A DNA stretch of 64,000 bases from CAYWXK01 sp964462515. GTDB taxonomy: Bacteria; Planctomycetota; Phycisphaerae; Sedimentisphaerales; Anaerobacaceae. Of this stretch, positions 53,964 through 61,173 are shown one piece after another. The position numbers and the translations under genes were made by a program. The stretch covers positions 124,001-188,000 of the forward strand of contig CAYWXK010000001.1 of assembly GCA_964462515.1 (NCBI GenBank), given 5' to 3'. Every line of letters starts with the position of its first letter. The first letter of the stretch is position 1. Below the pieces are notes generated by a model. The model was not told the origin of the DNA. It searched no databases and saw only the letters and a program-made list of their open reading frames with translations.

Positions 53964-54186
53964 GCTAATAATCACTTCCCTACGCAGGCATATCCGCCAG
54001 ACTCGTATTCTGCCACCAAGGCACGAAGACACTAATATTCAATTATATTTATTTTTTCTAACTAATTTCGAAATTTCTTTGTGACTTCGTGTCTTTGTGG
54101 CTAATCACTCAGCGATTGTCCTGTTCAGGTTCAAAGGGTTTTTTCTCAGGTCCGTTTTTAGCGAACCACCCCTAGCGAATTATTAT
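53964..54186 (-). promoter_or_regulatory. TPP riboswitch of thiC, interrupted in loop L5
   Basis: On the minus strand the 5' part reads AATAATTCGCTAGGGGTGG, then CCTGAGA, then ACCCTTTGAACCTGAACAGG, ACAAT (54186 down to about 54115). The 3' part resumes only about 120 bases later as ATATGCCTGCGTAGGGAAG, TGATTATT (about 53994-53964). P5 pairs CAGG with CCTG across the gap, and P1 pairs AATAATTCGCT with AGTGATTATT, which shows that both halves belong to one aptamer. All pyrimidine- and phosphate-binding blocks are recognisable. Confidence 0.82.
53992..54114. repeat. MITE-like inverted repeat inserted in the thiC TPP aptamer
   Basis: The insert carries inner ends CCACCAAGGCACGAAG (54013-54028) and CTTCGTGTCTTTGTGG (54085-54100), which are inverted repeats of each other with few mismatches around an AT-rich centre. 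The same ends occur at 44748-44818. Outside them lie short extra bases, including ATCCGCCAGAC, part of the dispersed ATCCGCC palindrome family. No open frame. Confidence 0.7.
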
Positions 54187-54213
54187 ATTATACATGTTAC
54201 CTTCGACAGCCAA
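54187..54213 (-). promoter_or_regulatory. Extended -10 promoter of the thiC transcript
   Basis: On the minus strand, TGTATAAT (extended -10; TATAAT at 54192-54187), with a weak TTGGCT at 54213-54208 and a 15-base spacer. Transcription would start at the 5' edge of the aptamer. Confidence 0.5.
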
Positions 54214-54262
54214 ATAAATGTTGGCACTCATTTTATTTATCCACGTCAGCAGAAAAAACCTT

Positions 54263-55420
54263 TCAGGGCAGTTGTAAAAAAATGTGAACGCCTTTTTTGT
54301 TTGAGGTAACAATGTCGGGTTTGTTGTCGGCGTTGAGGTCGGCGACCTTAAACTGTGTCCCGACGCCGGAGTCATCGTCAATCTGGTGCGGGATAAACTC
54401 GACGATTCCCTTCTGCGGTCGGCGAAGTTCAAACCAGTAAATCACAGCCGGCTTGTCCGGGTCAACGTCGCCCTTGGGCCCGTGGGACCAGAAACGCTTG
54501 CCTACGACGAAGTCTTTCACCCCATCACCGTTGATGTCAACCAAGGCCATAGCGTGACTCTGGGAGAACAGCTTGGGGGCAATCTCGTGCTGTTTCCACT
54601 CGACGCCCTTGTCGGTCTTGACCTGCTGGAACCACCATATACCGTAGCCGTGGGCGGAGCTGGTGATGACATCGCTGGCACCGTCACCATCGATATCATA
54701 GACGAGCATATCGGCACAAGGTGGGCCGAGATTGGCCGGGTGGAATGTCCAGTTGGTTTTTGTGCGGTCTTGTGGCGCTTCCCACCAGCCACTGGTAAAG
54801 AGGACATCATTTCGGCCATCGCCGTTGATGTCACCTGCGCCGAGGCCGTGGCTATATCTTTCTGTGCCGGGGGCGTTTGGGCCGGAGACTGCGTGCATAT
54901 CCCACAAACCTTCGAGGTCTTTCGGAATGCTAAACCACGCCATTAGTCCCTGAGGCCTGACGCCAAAAAGCAAGACGGCTCGGCCATCGCCAAGCAAATC
55001 GGCCATCATCGGCGTCTCGTTGCAGGCGCTATTGACGACGATGCGTTCTTTCCAGTGGCCTGGTTTATTTTTTGGGTTTTCATACCATCGGCAGGGTTCG
55101 CCCGGCATTCCGATGACGATTGAATCGACCCAGCCGTCGCCGTTGATGTCCTGGGCGAAATTAGCGAAGCACTGGCTATAACCTTTTGCGCCGTCATATT
55201 GTCCGACGGCGCGTAGTTCATTCATCTTCCAATCGGGCGCTGCATACCAGACGTCGCCGGCAAGGACATCCGGCTTGCCGTCATGGTTGACATCGCCGAC
55301 TGCAACGCCTTCCGAGCGGAAGGTTTTGTCGAGGACGGTTTTCTGGAAGCGGACCTCGGCGGATGCAACTGTTTGCGAGAGTCCTAAAACCAGTATTGTA
55401 ATTATCCTTGTCATTCTCAT
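54263..55420 (-). CDS. Secreted FG-GAP/VCBS beta-propeller protein
   Basis: The 385-residue exported protein has a signal peptide (IITILVLGLSQTVASA). It contains about six repeats with the calcium-binding D-x-N/D-x-D-G-x-x-D pattern: GDVNHDGKPDVL, QDINGDGWVDSIV, GDINGDGRNDVLF, YDIDGDGASDVIT, VDINGDGVKDFVV and ADLNADNKPDIVT. This predicts a seven-bladed propeller of the integrin-alpha/FG-GAP type. It is probably an extracellular binding protein; no enzyme domain is seen. Its 3' end is followed by the thiC leader region. Confidence 0.88.
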   Translation of the reverse strand: MRMTRIITILVLGLSQTVASAEVRFQKTVLDKTFRSEGVAVGDVNHDGKPDVLAGDVWYAAPDWKMNELRAVGQYDGAKGYSQCFANFAQDINGDGWVDSIVIGMPGEPCRWYENPKNKPGHWKERIVVNSACNETPMMADLLGDGRAVLLFGVRPQGLMAWFSIPKDLEGLWDMHAVSGPNAPGTERYSHGLGAGDINGDGRNDVLFTSGWWEAPQDRTKTNWTFHPANLGPPCADMLVYDIDGDGASDVITSSAHGYGIWWFQQVKTDKGVEWKQHEIAPKLFSQSHAMALVDINGDGVKDFVVGKRFWSHGPKGDVDPDKPAVIYWFELRRPQKGIVEFIPHQIDDDSGVGTQFKVADLNADNKPDIVTSNKKGVHIFLQLP

Positions 55421-55752
55421 AATAACCTCCTATCTTCAATATGGATTATGAGCTGCTCTTATTATAACGTGCGGTTTTCGGAGGGCAAACAAAAATGGCC
55501 ACGAAAAGGCACAAAAAAGACAAGGAATTTATCCAGAATTTTTCAAAACCACAGAGGGCACCCCGCTTCGTCCAAAGAAGACTACGCAGGGCAGGCAGAG
55601 AACACAGAGAATGAATCAAAAATAAACCCTGAGGTAAAAACCAGAGGCTAAATGTAGATTCTTACCAGGCGCTTCCAGTGGGGACAAAGTTTTCTCCGGG
55701 ACGCGAAGATATGTGGTAATCTCGATACGGCCGGCAATTAGGGTCGCAGGTG
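55421..55752. other. Intergenic region with degenerate repeat traces
   Basis: No gene is supported. GGCCACGAAAAGGCACAAAAAAGAC (about 55497-55521, split here as GGCCACGAAAAGG and CACAAAAAAGAC) resembles one half of the MITE-like element, and ACCACAGAGGGCA with GCAGAGAACACAGAGA (55550-55612) resembles the CCGCAGAG type. These look like decayed copies. Confidence 0.4.
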
Positions 55753-57228
55753 CTATTCGCCGCATTGCAGCCATTCGTTAACCAGGACGTCAAGGTCCAG
55801 GAAATTAACCACGCCATCACCACCCTCTGGGGCAATGTCGGCAGACGGGACACCTGGTGTCTGAAGCCACTGGCCGCCGAGTATCGCAAAGTCTACAAAG
55901 TTCACGCAGCAATCGCCGCTCAGGTCAGCAGTGGGGCATTTCATAAAGACATAAGCCGAGCCGGTGAAATCTCCTTTGTCGTCATCGCCATGCGCCCCCA
56001 CGATTGCCAAATCGCCGCTGATATAGACAGTGCCAAAGCAGTCACCGGCAGCGTCGTCCGAGGCGAGGAGCTTCTGCTGCTGGCTCCAGATCTCACGATC
56101 CCGATTAAATATATAAGCCGAGCCGGAGAAATTTCCTTTGTCGTCATCGCCATGCGCCCCCACGATTACCAAATCGCCGCTTATAGAAACAGAAATGCCA
56201 AAGAGGTCGTAGGCAGCGCCATCCGAGGCGAGAAGCTTCTGCTGCTGGCTCCAGGTTTCACCATTGCGCTTAAATATATAAGCCGAGCCGGAGGTGTCTC
56301 CTTTGTCGTTATCGCCACACGCCCCCACGATTGCATAATCGCCGCTGATAGAGACAGAGTAGCCAAACCCGTCGCCGGCAGCGCCGTCCGAGGCGGTAAT
56401 CTTTTGCTGCTGGCTCCAGGTTTCACCATTGCGCTTAAATATATAAGCCGAGCCGGAGTTGCTTCCTTTGTCGTCATCGTGATCCGCCCTCACGATTGCA
56501 TAATCGCCGCTTATAGAAACAGAAAGGCCAAAGTAGTCCTCGGCAGCGCCATCCGAGGCGGTAATCTTTTGCTGCTGGACCCAGCCAGTGCCATCCCGTC
56601 TGAATATGTAAGCCGAACCCTTCAAGCCATCATCGCCAACCGCCCCCACGATTGCATAATCGCCGCTTATAGAAACAGAACAGCCAAACATGTCGCTGGC
56701 AGCGCCGTCCAAGGCGAGAAGCTTTTGCTGCTGGCTCCAGCTTGTCCCATTCCATTTGAATATATAAGCCGAGCCTTTGTCATCATCCCAATACGCCCCC
56801 ACGATTGCATAATCGCCGCTGATAGAAACAGAAATGCCAAATTCGTCGTAGGCAGCGCCGTCCGAGGCCAGAAGCTTTTGCTGCTGAACCCACCTTGTAC
56901 CATTCCATTTGAATATATAAGCCGAGCCGGAGCGGTCTCCTTTGTCGTCATCGCAACTCGCCCCTACGATGGCATAATCGCCGCTGATAGAAACGGAACT
57001 GCCAAACCTGTCTTCGGCAGCGCCATCGGCGGCCAGCAGCTTTTGTCTTTCGAGCCAGGTAGTACCGGCACGGGCCGAACCTGCAAAGGCAAAACACACG
57101 ATAACAGCCGCCATCACAATAAACCATTTCTTGTCCGCCACTTGCCCGCCGTTCTTGCCCGCCACTATGTATGGCGGGTGAATGTGGCGGGTCTGTCTGG
57201 CGGATTTGTTTTCGCGATTTATGGACAT
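55753..57228 (-). CDS. Secreted tandem-repeat FG-GAP protein with dockerin-like C-terminus
   Basis: The ATG at 57228 follows AGGAGG at 7 bases, so the start is well supported. Residues 4-33 are encoded by a dispersed palindromic repeat (57134-57206), followed by the hydrophobic export segment WFIVMAAVIVCFAFAGSARA. Residues about 56-420 hold seven repeats of about 50-54 residues built on QQKLLASDGAA, FGxSVSISGDYAIVGA, DDDKG and GSAYIFK, likely a beta-propeller. The C-terminal region (about 430-491) is dockerin-like: ADLSGDCCVNFVDFAILGGQ and VNFLDLDVLVNEWLQ. It is a surface-exposed or complex-bound protein; the ligand is unknown. DNA-level similarity among repeats is high, so recombination between units is likely. 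Confidence 0.85.
   Translation of the reverse strand: MSINRENKSARQTRHIHPPYIVAGKNGGQVADKKWFIVMAAVIVCFAFAGSARAGTTWLERQKLLAADGAAEDRFGSSVSISGDYAIVGASCDDDKGDRSGSAYIFKWNGTRWVQQQKLLASDGAAYDEFGISVSISGDYAIVGAYWDDDKGSAYIFKWNGTSWSQQQKLLALDGAASDMFGCSVSISGDYAIVGAVGDDGLKGSAYIFRRDGTGWVQQQKITASDGAAEDYFGLSVSISGDYAIVRADHDDDKGSNSGSAYIFKRNGETWSQQQKITASDGAAGDGFGYSVSISGDYAIVGACGDNDKGDTSGSAYIFKRNGETWSQQQKLLASDGAAYDLFGISVSISGDLVIVGAHGDDDKGNFSGSAYIFNRDREIWSQQQKLLASDDAAGDCFGTVYISGDLAIVGAHGDDDKGDFTGSAYVFMKCPTADLSGDCCVNFVDFAILGGQWLQTPGVPSADIAPEGGDGVVNFLDLDVLVNEWLQCGE
57134..57206. repeat. CCCGCC/GGCGGG palindromic repeat inside the FG-GAP gene
   Basis: Alternating CCGCC and GGCGG arms (GTCCGCCACTTGCCCGCC, TTGCCCGCCACTATG, TATGGCGGGTGAATG, TGGCGGGTCTGTCTGGCGG) can fold into several alternative hairpins. 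It is read in frame as the stretch before the signal-peptide core of the FG-GAP protein. Related to 2364-2384, 8197-8226 and 22166-22196. Confidence 0.7.
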
Positions 57229-57318
57229 CGTTCATCCTCCTATAAAAAAGACCTATAATACACAGGCATAATTATAGCATCTTTTGGCCTTTTAAGCAAG
57301 CATTTTTCGATAAATTTC

Positions 57319-58395
57319 TCAAGGCAACGAGGGCAAATGTGGACATTTGCGGGTAAGGATATGGCAGCCGGTTTGGGTTACGAGGATGTCATCTTCGATT
57401 CGCACGCCCAGTTCGCCAGGGATGTAAATGGCTGGTTCGATGGTGATAATCTGGCCTGCCTTGAGTTTGCCTTTGCTTTCGGGTTTGAGGAAAGGCAGTT
57501 CGTGGATTTCCAGGCCGAAGCCGTGGCCTGTGCCATGGCCATAGACGGGCAAATCGTTTTTGCAAATAACTTCTCTTGCGGCGGAATCAACCTGAACCAT
57601 ATTGACTCCGGCTTTTACCATTTTTATTGCGGCGGCCTGGGCCTGCCGCACAACATCGTAGGCCTTTTTATAAAGGCGAGTTGGAGAGCCGAGAATAAAA
57701 CATCTGGTGATATCACTACAGTAACCTTTGTATTTGGCTCCAAAGTCTATAAGTATTGTATCCGTTTGTTTGAGTTTTCTTGTGGTTGGTTTGTGATGGG
57801 GGCGTGAGGCGTTTGGGCCGAAGGCAACAATCGTCTCAAAGCTGCTCGTTGCGCCGAGTTTGCGAATTTGAAAATCGAGCAGGCCGGCCAGTTTGTTCTC
57901 GGTTATGCCCGCCTTTATGTGCGGTAGAAGTTGCTTGAGGGCTTTCGCTGCAATCGAGGCGGCGGCTTTGATGGCAGCAATCTCGCTGCTGTCTTTGGTG
58001 CTGCGTAAGGTTTCAATGACAGCAGCGACTGATTTGAGGCGGGACTTGACAGCTTTTTTTATCTGCTCGAAATCCTCGATGGAGGCGGATTTTTCAACGG
58101 TAACTGTTCGGACGGATTTGAGTTTTTTTAATAGTTTTCCGAGGGCTTGCGGCAAGGAAGCGGTGCGCTGGATTATTGTGCAGTTGAAGCATTCGCCGTG
58201 AGCTTGTTCGGTGTATCGACTATCCGTTAAAAGATAGACCCGGCCTTTGGCAATCACAGCCCAGCTATCCTCGCCTGAGAAGCCGGTTGCGTATGTTACG
58301 TTGCTCGGCTTTGTCAGGACAAAACAATCTATTTTTCTTTTAGTTAGCTGGCGACGAATCGCCCTGACACGTTTTTTCATAATAGAACTATTCAT
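57319..58395 (-). CDS. M24-family Xaa-Pro aminopeptidase-like protein
   Basis: The 358-residue cytoplasmic protein starts at ATG 58395 after AGGAAG. It has a creatinase-like N-terminal domain (about 5-130: LTKRKIDCFVLTKPSNVTYATG). A pita-bread metallopeptidase domain follows, with all five metal ligands in order: TILIDFGAKYKGYCSDITR (two Asp), GHGTGHGFGLEIHELP (His), IITIEPAIYIPG (Glu) and VRIEDDILVT (Glu). It should release N-terminal residues ahead of proline. It follows the pectate lyase gene by 12 bases; they may share a transcript without functional link. Confidence 0.93.
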   Translation of the reverse strand: MNSSIMKKRVRAIRRQLTKRKIDCFVLTKPSNVTYATGFSGEDSWAVIAKGRVYLLTDSRYTEQAHGECFNCTIIQRTASLPQALGKLLKKLKSVRTVTVEKSASIEDFEQIKKAVKSRLKSVAAVIETLRSTKDSSEIAAIKAAASIAAKALKQLLPHIKAGITENKLAGLLDFQIRKLGATSSFETIVAFGPNASRPHHKPTTRKLKQTDTILIDFGAKYKGYCSDITRCFILGSPTRLYKKAYDVVRQAQAAAIKMVKAGVNMVQVDSAAREVICKNDLPVYGHGTGHGFGLEIHELPFLKPESKGKLKAGQIITIEPAIYIPGELGVRIEDDILVTQTGCHILTRKCPHLPSLP

Positions 58396-58407
58396 TCGTG
58401 CTGCTTC

Positions 58408-59568
58408 CTAATTGACCTTGTTTTCGGATGGGTCTTTGCCGAGCACATTTTTTCCCGGCGTCCGTTTTTTTTTCCAGGCTGGGTAGTCTTTAGATAGTAG
58501 CTCCGCGGGCCAGTCTCCATACCAGGCGTAACCCGTGCGCCGTTCCTGTTCGATTTCGGCCAGGCTATATTTGATTATGCCGTCTCTTCCGCAGAATATC
58601 GGCCGGTTGGTTTTAATCTGATAAAAGCGTGCCCATATAGGCGGAGCATTTGCATCTTCGATAATAACTTTATCGCGACCATCCTCTGCGGATAGGTCGG
58701 GCTTGTCAATCTGGCGGATACCCGTGAGCTTGACATTATCGAACCAGATGACAGCGCTCTGGATGGCCTCGATGACTTCTGGACCGGGCCTGTCAATATC
58801 CATCAGGAATCTGACGATGTTAACGCTCTCGCAGCCGCAGATTGATATTTTTTCATAGATTCTGGCGGGCCTGGGTTCAAAGTTTTCCTGGTCGTGCTGC
58901 TGGCACCAGGCGGTGCGTTTGCCGTCAACAATAATCTGACATTTAAGGATACATTCGATAGCTTTTTGAACGGCATCCGCGGCTTTTTTGCGAAGGTCCT
59001 CATCAATGAAAGCATATTGAGGTTTTTTCTTGGCGATGTCGTTGAGGATGCTCATTGCACCTATCATAGCGCCATCGTTAAACGTGATAAATCTGGAGTA
59101 TTCGGGATGACCTTCCGGCGGATAGAATTGTGGCCAGCCGCCGTTGGGGTATTGGGCCGTAAGCAGGTATTCCGCTCCTTTTAGAAAGCCCTGTTTGAAG
59201 CGTTCGATTTTAGTGGCGTTATATACTTTGACTAAGTAACGCAATTGTGTGTGAGTTGTGCCGTTGTCGAGGGTGGAATCCTTTTTGCTTTTTGCTTTCA
59301 AGATACCGGCCTTTTCCTTTTCACTGAGTGTGCGTGCCATATCGATGCCCTTTGGCCAGCCGCCGCTGTCACGTTGAAACAGAAGCACATTATCGGCGAT
59401 TCGAATGGCCTCATCTGTTGCATAAAATTGCTCCTTCAGACTGAGACAATTCTTCCAGGAAATCGGATTGGCAGGTTTTTCGCTATTTTCTGCGTCAGCT
59501 CCTGTTTGCATAAGAAGCAGGCAAAGCCAGGCGGCTGTTATTAGTCGTATAATCGTTTTGGTGTTCAT
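58408..59568 (-). CDS. Secreted pectate lyase, PL10 family
   Basis: The 386-residue exported protein has a signal peptide (IIRLITAAWLCLLLMQTGADA). The PL10 alpha-toroid follows with its typical motifs: RIADNVLLFQRDSGGWPKGID, STLDNGTTHTQLRYLVKVYN, YPNGGWPQFYPPEG, ITFNDGAMIGAMSIL, RTAWCQQHDQEN and PIWARFYQIKTNRPIFCGRDG. The family cleaves polygalacturonate by beta-elimination with calcium; the catalytic Arg is expected in the second half (around RPARIYEK or GRDG). This fits a pectin-using lifestyle with the other secreted enzymes. Confidence 0.92.
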   Translation of the reverse strand: MNTKTIIRLITAAWLCLLLMQTGADAENSEKPANPISWKNCLSLKEQFYATDEAIRIADNVLLFQRDSGGWPKGIDMARTLSEKEKAGILKAKSKKDSTLDNGTTHTQLRYLVKVYNATKIERFKQGFLKGAEYLLTAQYPNGGWPQFYPPEGHPEYSRFITFNDGAMIGAMSILNDIAKKKPQYAFIDEDLRKKAADAVQKAIECILKCQIIVDGKRTAWCQQHDQENFEPRPARIYEKISICGCESVNIVRFLMDIDRPGPEVIEAIQSAVIWFDNVKLTGIRQIDKPDLSAEDGRDKVIIEDANAPPIWARFYQIKTNRPIFCGRDGIIKYSLAEIEQERRTGYAWYGDWPAELLSKDYPAWKKKRTPGKNVLGKDPSENKVN

Positions 59569-59935
59569 TGTTTCTCGAACCTCTACGTTTGTTTGAGACT
59601 GCTTGCATTATAGGAAACTGCGTTTCAAAGTTGGTGAAGCCAGAGATAAGATTGATTAGCAGCAAAAAGGGGAAAAGTAAAGTTTTTTGTCAGATTATTT
59701 GGTTCTGGCCTGTTTTATTTTTATACTTTTAGTGGTTACAATCCGGCTGGAAGGGGAAACCGGCTGACTTGAATTTATACTGCTGGTGTTTTCCGTGAGG
59801 GAGAAAAATTTACATCGGCGATTTAGTTTGTAGGACGGCGGATAGCCGTCCTTATTTTATTTCTTGTCACGGCGATTTTTTGCCGTTAGAATAGACCTGC
59901 CTTTTAATCTTGAAATCCTTATTGGTGGTTAAGGA
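59569..59935. other. Intergenic region between pectate lyase and rhomboid genes
   Basis: No gene is seen in this divergent spacer. One hairpin, GGACGGC-ggata-GCCGTCC (59833-59851), is followed by TTATTTTATTT, shaped like a terminator, although it stands upstream of the rhomboid gene. Promoters are expected in the AT-rich part but are not clear. Confidence 0.45.
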
Positions 59936-61120
59936 ATGCTATTACCTATACGGACAAATATATTGCCGAGACGCACGCCATATATGAATTATGCGCTCAT
60001 AGCGCTCAATGTCTTTATTTTCCTGATTACATACTGGCCCCATAAAGACCCGTTCACGGCGTCAGAGGAGGCGCTTCGACCCTGGGCGGAGCAATATATG
60101 CTTATTCCTGTTCGGCCGAATATATGGCAGTTCGTAAGTTATGCCTTTCTGCACGGGAGTTTTCTGCACATCATCGGCAATATGTTCTTTTTGTACCTGT
60201 TTGGTAATAATGTCAACGATAAGATAGGACATATCGGCTATCTTTGTTTTTATCTTGCGGGGGCAGTATTTAGCGGGATAGGACATACTATTTTTCATTC
60301 TGCCTCAACGATACCTACTTTAGGGGCCAGCGGAGCTGTGGCAGCGGTAACAGGAGCTTATTTAGTTCTGTTTCCACAGAGCTTGATTACGGTAATATAT
60401 TTTTTCTATTTCATCGGGACGATAGAGGTGCCGGCGTTGTATTTTATTGCCTTCAAGATGATTTTAATCGACAACGTAATTATCCGATACACACCCAATG
60501 TTGCCTATGACGCACACCTGGCCGGATACGTAATTGGAATTTCAGTCATATTAGGGTTGCTTGCGGCCGGTTTAATTGGCGGCAGCGGTTTCGACCTGTG
60601 GGCTATGGTAAAACGATGGAACCGGCGGCGGCACTATCGCGATGTTGTGTCGAACGGCTACGACCCATTTACCGGCGAGGTGAAAACAAAACAGGTAACG
60701 GCCAGGGAGGTTAAAACCGTCGCACAACAACGCGACGATGAAAAGATAAGTGAGCTTCGTAATCAGATAGCCGGCCGTATAGGACAGCGTAATTTGGCGG
60801 CGGCGGCAGAGGCATATCTGGAGCTTACCAGCCTCGATAGAGAGCAGATTTTGCCCCGCCAGTATTTGCTTGATATTGCCAATCAGCTTGCCAGTGACAA
60901 TCGGCATAGTGAGGCGGCTGGCGCGTATGAGCACTTTTTAACCCATTACAGCACTTATGAATATGCCGAGCAGGTGGAATTGATGCTGGGGATATTATAT
61001 TCGCGTTATCTAAATAGGCCTGAGCTGGCGGTAAAGCACTTGCAGACTGCTGTTGAAAAGCTTTCCGACCCCAACCAACTAAAGATGTGCCGGGACGAGC
61101 TTGCCCGATTACAAAAGTAA
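59936..61120 (+). CDS. Rhomboid-family intramembrane serine protease with TPR-like tail
   Basis: The 394-residue protein has six to seven membrane segments in the first 230 residues and the rhomboid hallmarks: WQFVSYAFLHGSFLHIIGNM (conserved His and Asn near the oxyanion region), LGASGAVAAVTGAYLVLFP (GASG with the catalytic Ser) and DAHLAGYVIG (catalytic His). Residues about 240-394 are cytoplasmic, with a basic linker and TPR-like helices (AAAAEAYLELTSLDREQILP, AAGAYEHFLTHYSTYEYAEQ, RPELAVKHLQTAVEKL). It cuts membrane-protein substrates, here unknown. Confidence 0.9.
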   Translation: MLLPIRTNILPRRTPYMNYALIALNVFIFLITYWPHKDPFTASEEALRPWAEQYMLIPVRPNIWQFVSYAFLHGSFLHIIGNMFFLYLFGNNVNDKIGHIGYLCFYLAGAVFSGIGHTIFHSASTIPTLGASGAVAAVTGAYLVLFPQSLITVIYFFYFIGTIEVPALYFIAFKMILIDNVIIRYTPNVAYDAHLAGYVIGISVILGLLAAGLIGGSGFDLWAMVKRWNRRRHYRDVVSNGYDPFTGEVKTKQVTAREVKTVAQQRDDEKISELRNQIAGRIGQRNLAAAAEAYLELTSLDREQILPRQYLLDIANQLASDNRHSEAAGAYEHFLTHYSTYEYAEQVELMLGILYSRYLNRPELAVKHLQTAVEKLSDPNQLKMCRDELARLQK

Positions 61121-61173
61121 ATAAAAAACATTGGCCGTTCCCCATTATTTAATTTGCTTGTTGGATGGTTCCT

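Noticed and set aside
55750..57258. 502-codon plus-strand open frame opposite the FG-GAP protein
   Set aside because: It is the antisense of near-identical repeats. The minus strand has a strong AGGAGG/ATG, a signal peptide, propeller repeats and a dockerin-like end.
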